A DNA stretch of 64,000 nt. Source: Neodiprion pinetum (Eukaryota; Arthropoda; Insecta; Hymenoptera; Diprionidae). This document shows positions 62,282-64,000 of this stretch, in pieces. The stretch spans positions 24,814,238-24,878,237 of the forward strand of contig NC_060236.1 in the NCBI RefSeq assembly GCF_021155775.2, given 5' to 3'. Below the pieces are notes generated by a model, which saw only the letters and a list, made by a program, of their open reading frames with translations, was not told the DNA's origin and made no database searches. How positions within the stretch are numbered: position 1 is the first letter of the stretch; the number at the start of each line of letters is the position of its first letter. The translations under genes were made by a program, and so were the position numbers.

Positions 62282-63415
62282 CTTTCAATCGTTATCGCAA
62301 CAAACGAAGAACAATTACAATAATTATTGATGTGTTATGTTGGGCAACATGAACACGCACTCGTACGAGGGTGCGTGTGAAGATGGATATCATTCGAGAA
62401 CTTGCGTGACTTGACCAGTTATTTGCCGTGATCTCTGCGGTCAGGTACCTACCGTCGGTACGTACGTATTGATAAAGCTAAAGAGGTCGACGACCTCGGT
62501 GAAAAAAATTTTCCGAACACGACGTTACGTTTTCAACTCAGCAACACTCCGGGATCAAATGAATCCAAAGAGACTTGTCGAGTATTTTAGCGAAAGAAGC
62601 TCTCCGCATGTTTTTTAGGCCTCTCGATTGTTTTTATTCATTCCTCCGGAGCCTCTTAATTTTAATTACCTGTAAAATAGAATTTCTTTCACGAGCACGG
62701 TATTATTTTAGAATTATTAATCACGATACGAGTAAAGTCTAAAATTGATCGAGTTATCGAGGTATAACGAAAATATGATCGAACATCGTTTGTAAAAAGC
62801 AGATCTGATGGTCAAAGCATGTTAAAATTAACTTTTTGTTACAGAAAAGTAACAGAACCACCAACATTTTTATAGAAATATCAAATTAGTGAGTAAGTAT
62901 TTATTTGTCACAATTAAATAGTTGGTACATAATTGTTTTAAAAAATTTCCCTCACCCAGAAACATTGATCGCGGTAAATATCATTTACCAAACTATAATT
63001 TTGTCCACAAATTGTACTGATCGCCAAACACCCTACTTTAAATTTTCTTTCAAGTAACACATCCGTCCGTGAAAACGGAATGAATTTCAAAATAATCAAC
63101 GACTGCTCAATAATATAGCGATATTTAGCCGAAATGGAATCGCAAGCTCGTCACTAGCAGCCACGATGATTTTATGTCTACGTTTTAACTCGAGTCATAT
63201 TTCTTACTTTTTTTTAGCACAGTTTTCAGCTGATGTTCGCTATTTTGTGCCAAAATTTTTAATCAAACGAACCACTGTGGCATCACAAGTTCACGAAAAC
63301 ACCTCTCACCTACGTTGACAATATAATCTGCAAGTGTAGTTTAATGGCAAGTAAATGCTAGAAGTGAACCGATAATTTTATCCAGCGATAACTCAACCGA
63401 CTTTTTTATCTGCAG

Positions 63416-63664
63416 AGTACTTTTCCGCGTCAGACAATTTTCCAGCTGGATTTTCCTCGGCTTCCCTCTTACCGACGGATATCAGTCGCTGGGAATCTTC
63501 TCTGACCACCAAAGGTGTAGTTGTGCAGTACCAACCAGGATGCAATTCACTGTCTACGACTCGAAATATCTCGCAAACAATAAACACCCGTATGGTCGTG
63601 AAGATCGCTATTTTATCTTCTTGTAAAAGCCTGTGTATAGGTATAAAATTGAGATCACAAGACT
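63416..63664 (+). other. Candidate exon, strand uncertain
   Basis: On + a strong acceptor (TTTTTTATCTGCAG at 63415) opens a frame of about 80 codons beginning YFSASDNFPAGFSS. On - the segment 63553-63473 has an acceptor-like GTCGTAG and a donor GTAAGA and reads DSELHPGWYCTTTP. Both are open; at most one can be real. No family is recognised. Confidence 0.25.
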
Positions 63665-64000
63665 GAGGCGACTACGAATATTGATTGAAACAAATTTAGA
63701 AAAACATTGATGAAAAATCTCATAAATTTTTAAACACTATGCAAAAATATGCAGTATTCTAAATACCCCACGGATACATGATTTGTCGAAAAACTAACTT
63801 TGTCTGCTTACTGACTTGTAGCTTCCAAATGAAGATTGACACCACAACGAAATATGCAGTCTATTATGTCAAACAAACGTACGGAAACAGGTGTTTCATA
63901 GATGGGCTGACATCCACCACATATATTGTACCGTTGACTTAAGACTATAAAAACAGTTTTACACCTGGTAAATTTTTGTGTATCAGTTTTCGACGGGCAA
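63665..64000. other. Non-coding window end
   Basis: AT-rich, with nothing recognised before the window ends. Confidence 0.4.

Larger units (their letters stand above)
59462..63415. other. Non-coding stretch
   Basis: Contains the C/CCT tract and TA microsatellite listed separately, and a GC-richer patch at 60830-61150. No exon is supported. Confidence 0.5.

Overview
The window reads as animal nuclear DNA, most likely from an insect. It is AT-rich, full of long A/T runs and microsatellites, and almost free of long open frames. The one clear gene is split by GT-AG introns and belongs to an animal family. Sparse, short, TA-flanked repeat elements fit a hymenopteran (perhaps a sawfly), but nothing here proves the order.

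The only confident protein gene lies on the + strand at 48844-54704. Nine coding exons join in phase to give about 510 residues of an acid-sphingomyelinase-like phosphodiesterase (SMPDL3/ASM family). It has a signal peptide, four N-glycosylation sequons, a calcineurin-like phosphoesterase fold region, the family's C-terminal helical and cysteine region, and a hydrophobic C-terminal tail. The gene is intact, yet most canonical metal-binding and catalytic residues are substituted. It therefore looks like a secreted or membrane-tethered pseudoenzyme, which is the main point of interest.

Layout: 1-25.8 kb is non-coding as far as I can see, with a 20-bp tandem repeat (4.4 kb), two inverted-repeat elements (7.55-7.94 and 9.02-9.43 kb), CT and TA microsatellites and two tRNA-like elements (14.1 and 19.9 kb). 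At 25.8-26.3 kb a CpG-rich block looks like a promoter with a very short first coding exon (ATG at 25944, donor at 25959), possibly starting a long-intron gene. From 26.3 to 45 kb there are an element with about 90-bp terminal inverted repeats (27.6 kb), two perfect hairpins side by side (30.0 kb), a direct/inverted repeat cluster (36.2-36.5 kb), GC-rich islands (39.5-40.2, 41.9-42.1 kb) and two more copies of the 9-kb element.

From 45.4 to 48.6 kb there are a strong acceptor and a possible exon, a GC-rich island, and a repeat just upstream of the phosphodiesterase gene. Downstream, a five-unit 34-bp tandem array carrying YY1/Pho-like sites lies at 55.2-55.4 kb. Unassigned candidate exons lie at 56.6, 57.8 and 63.5 kb, and a small TA-flanked MITE lies at 59.3 kb. 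No operons, CRISPR arrays, rRNA or clearly functional tRNA genes were seen.
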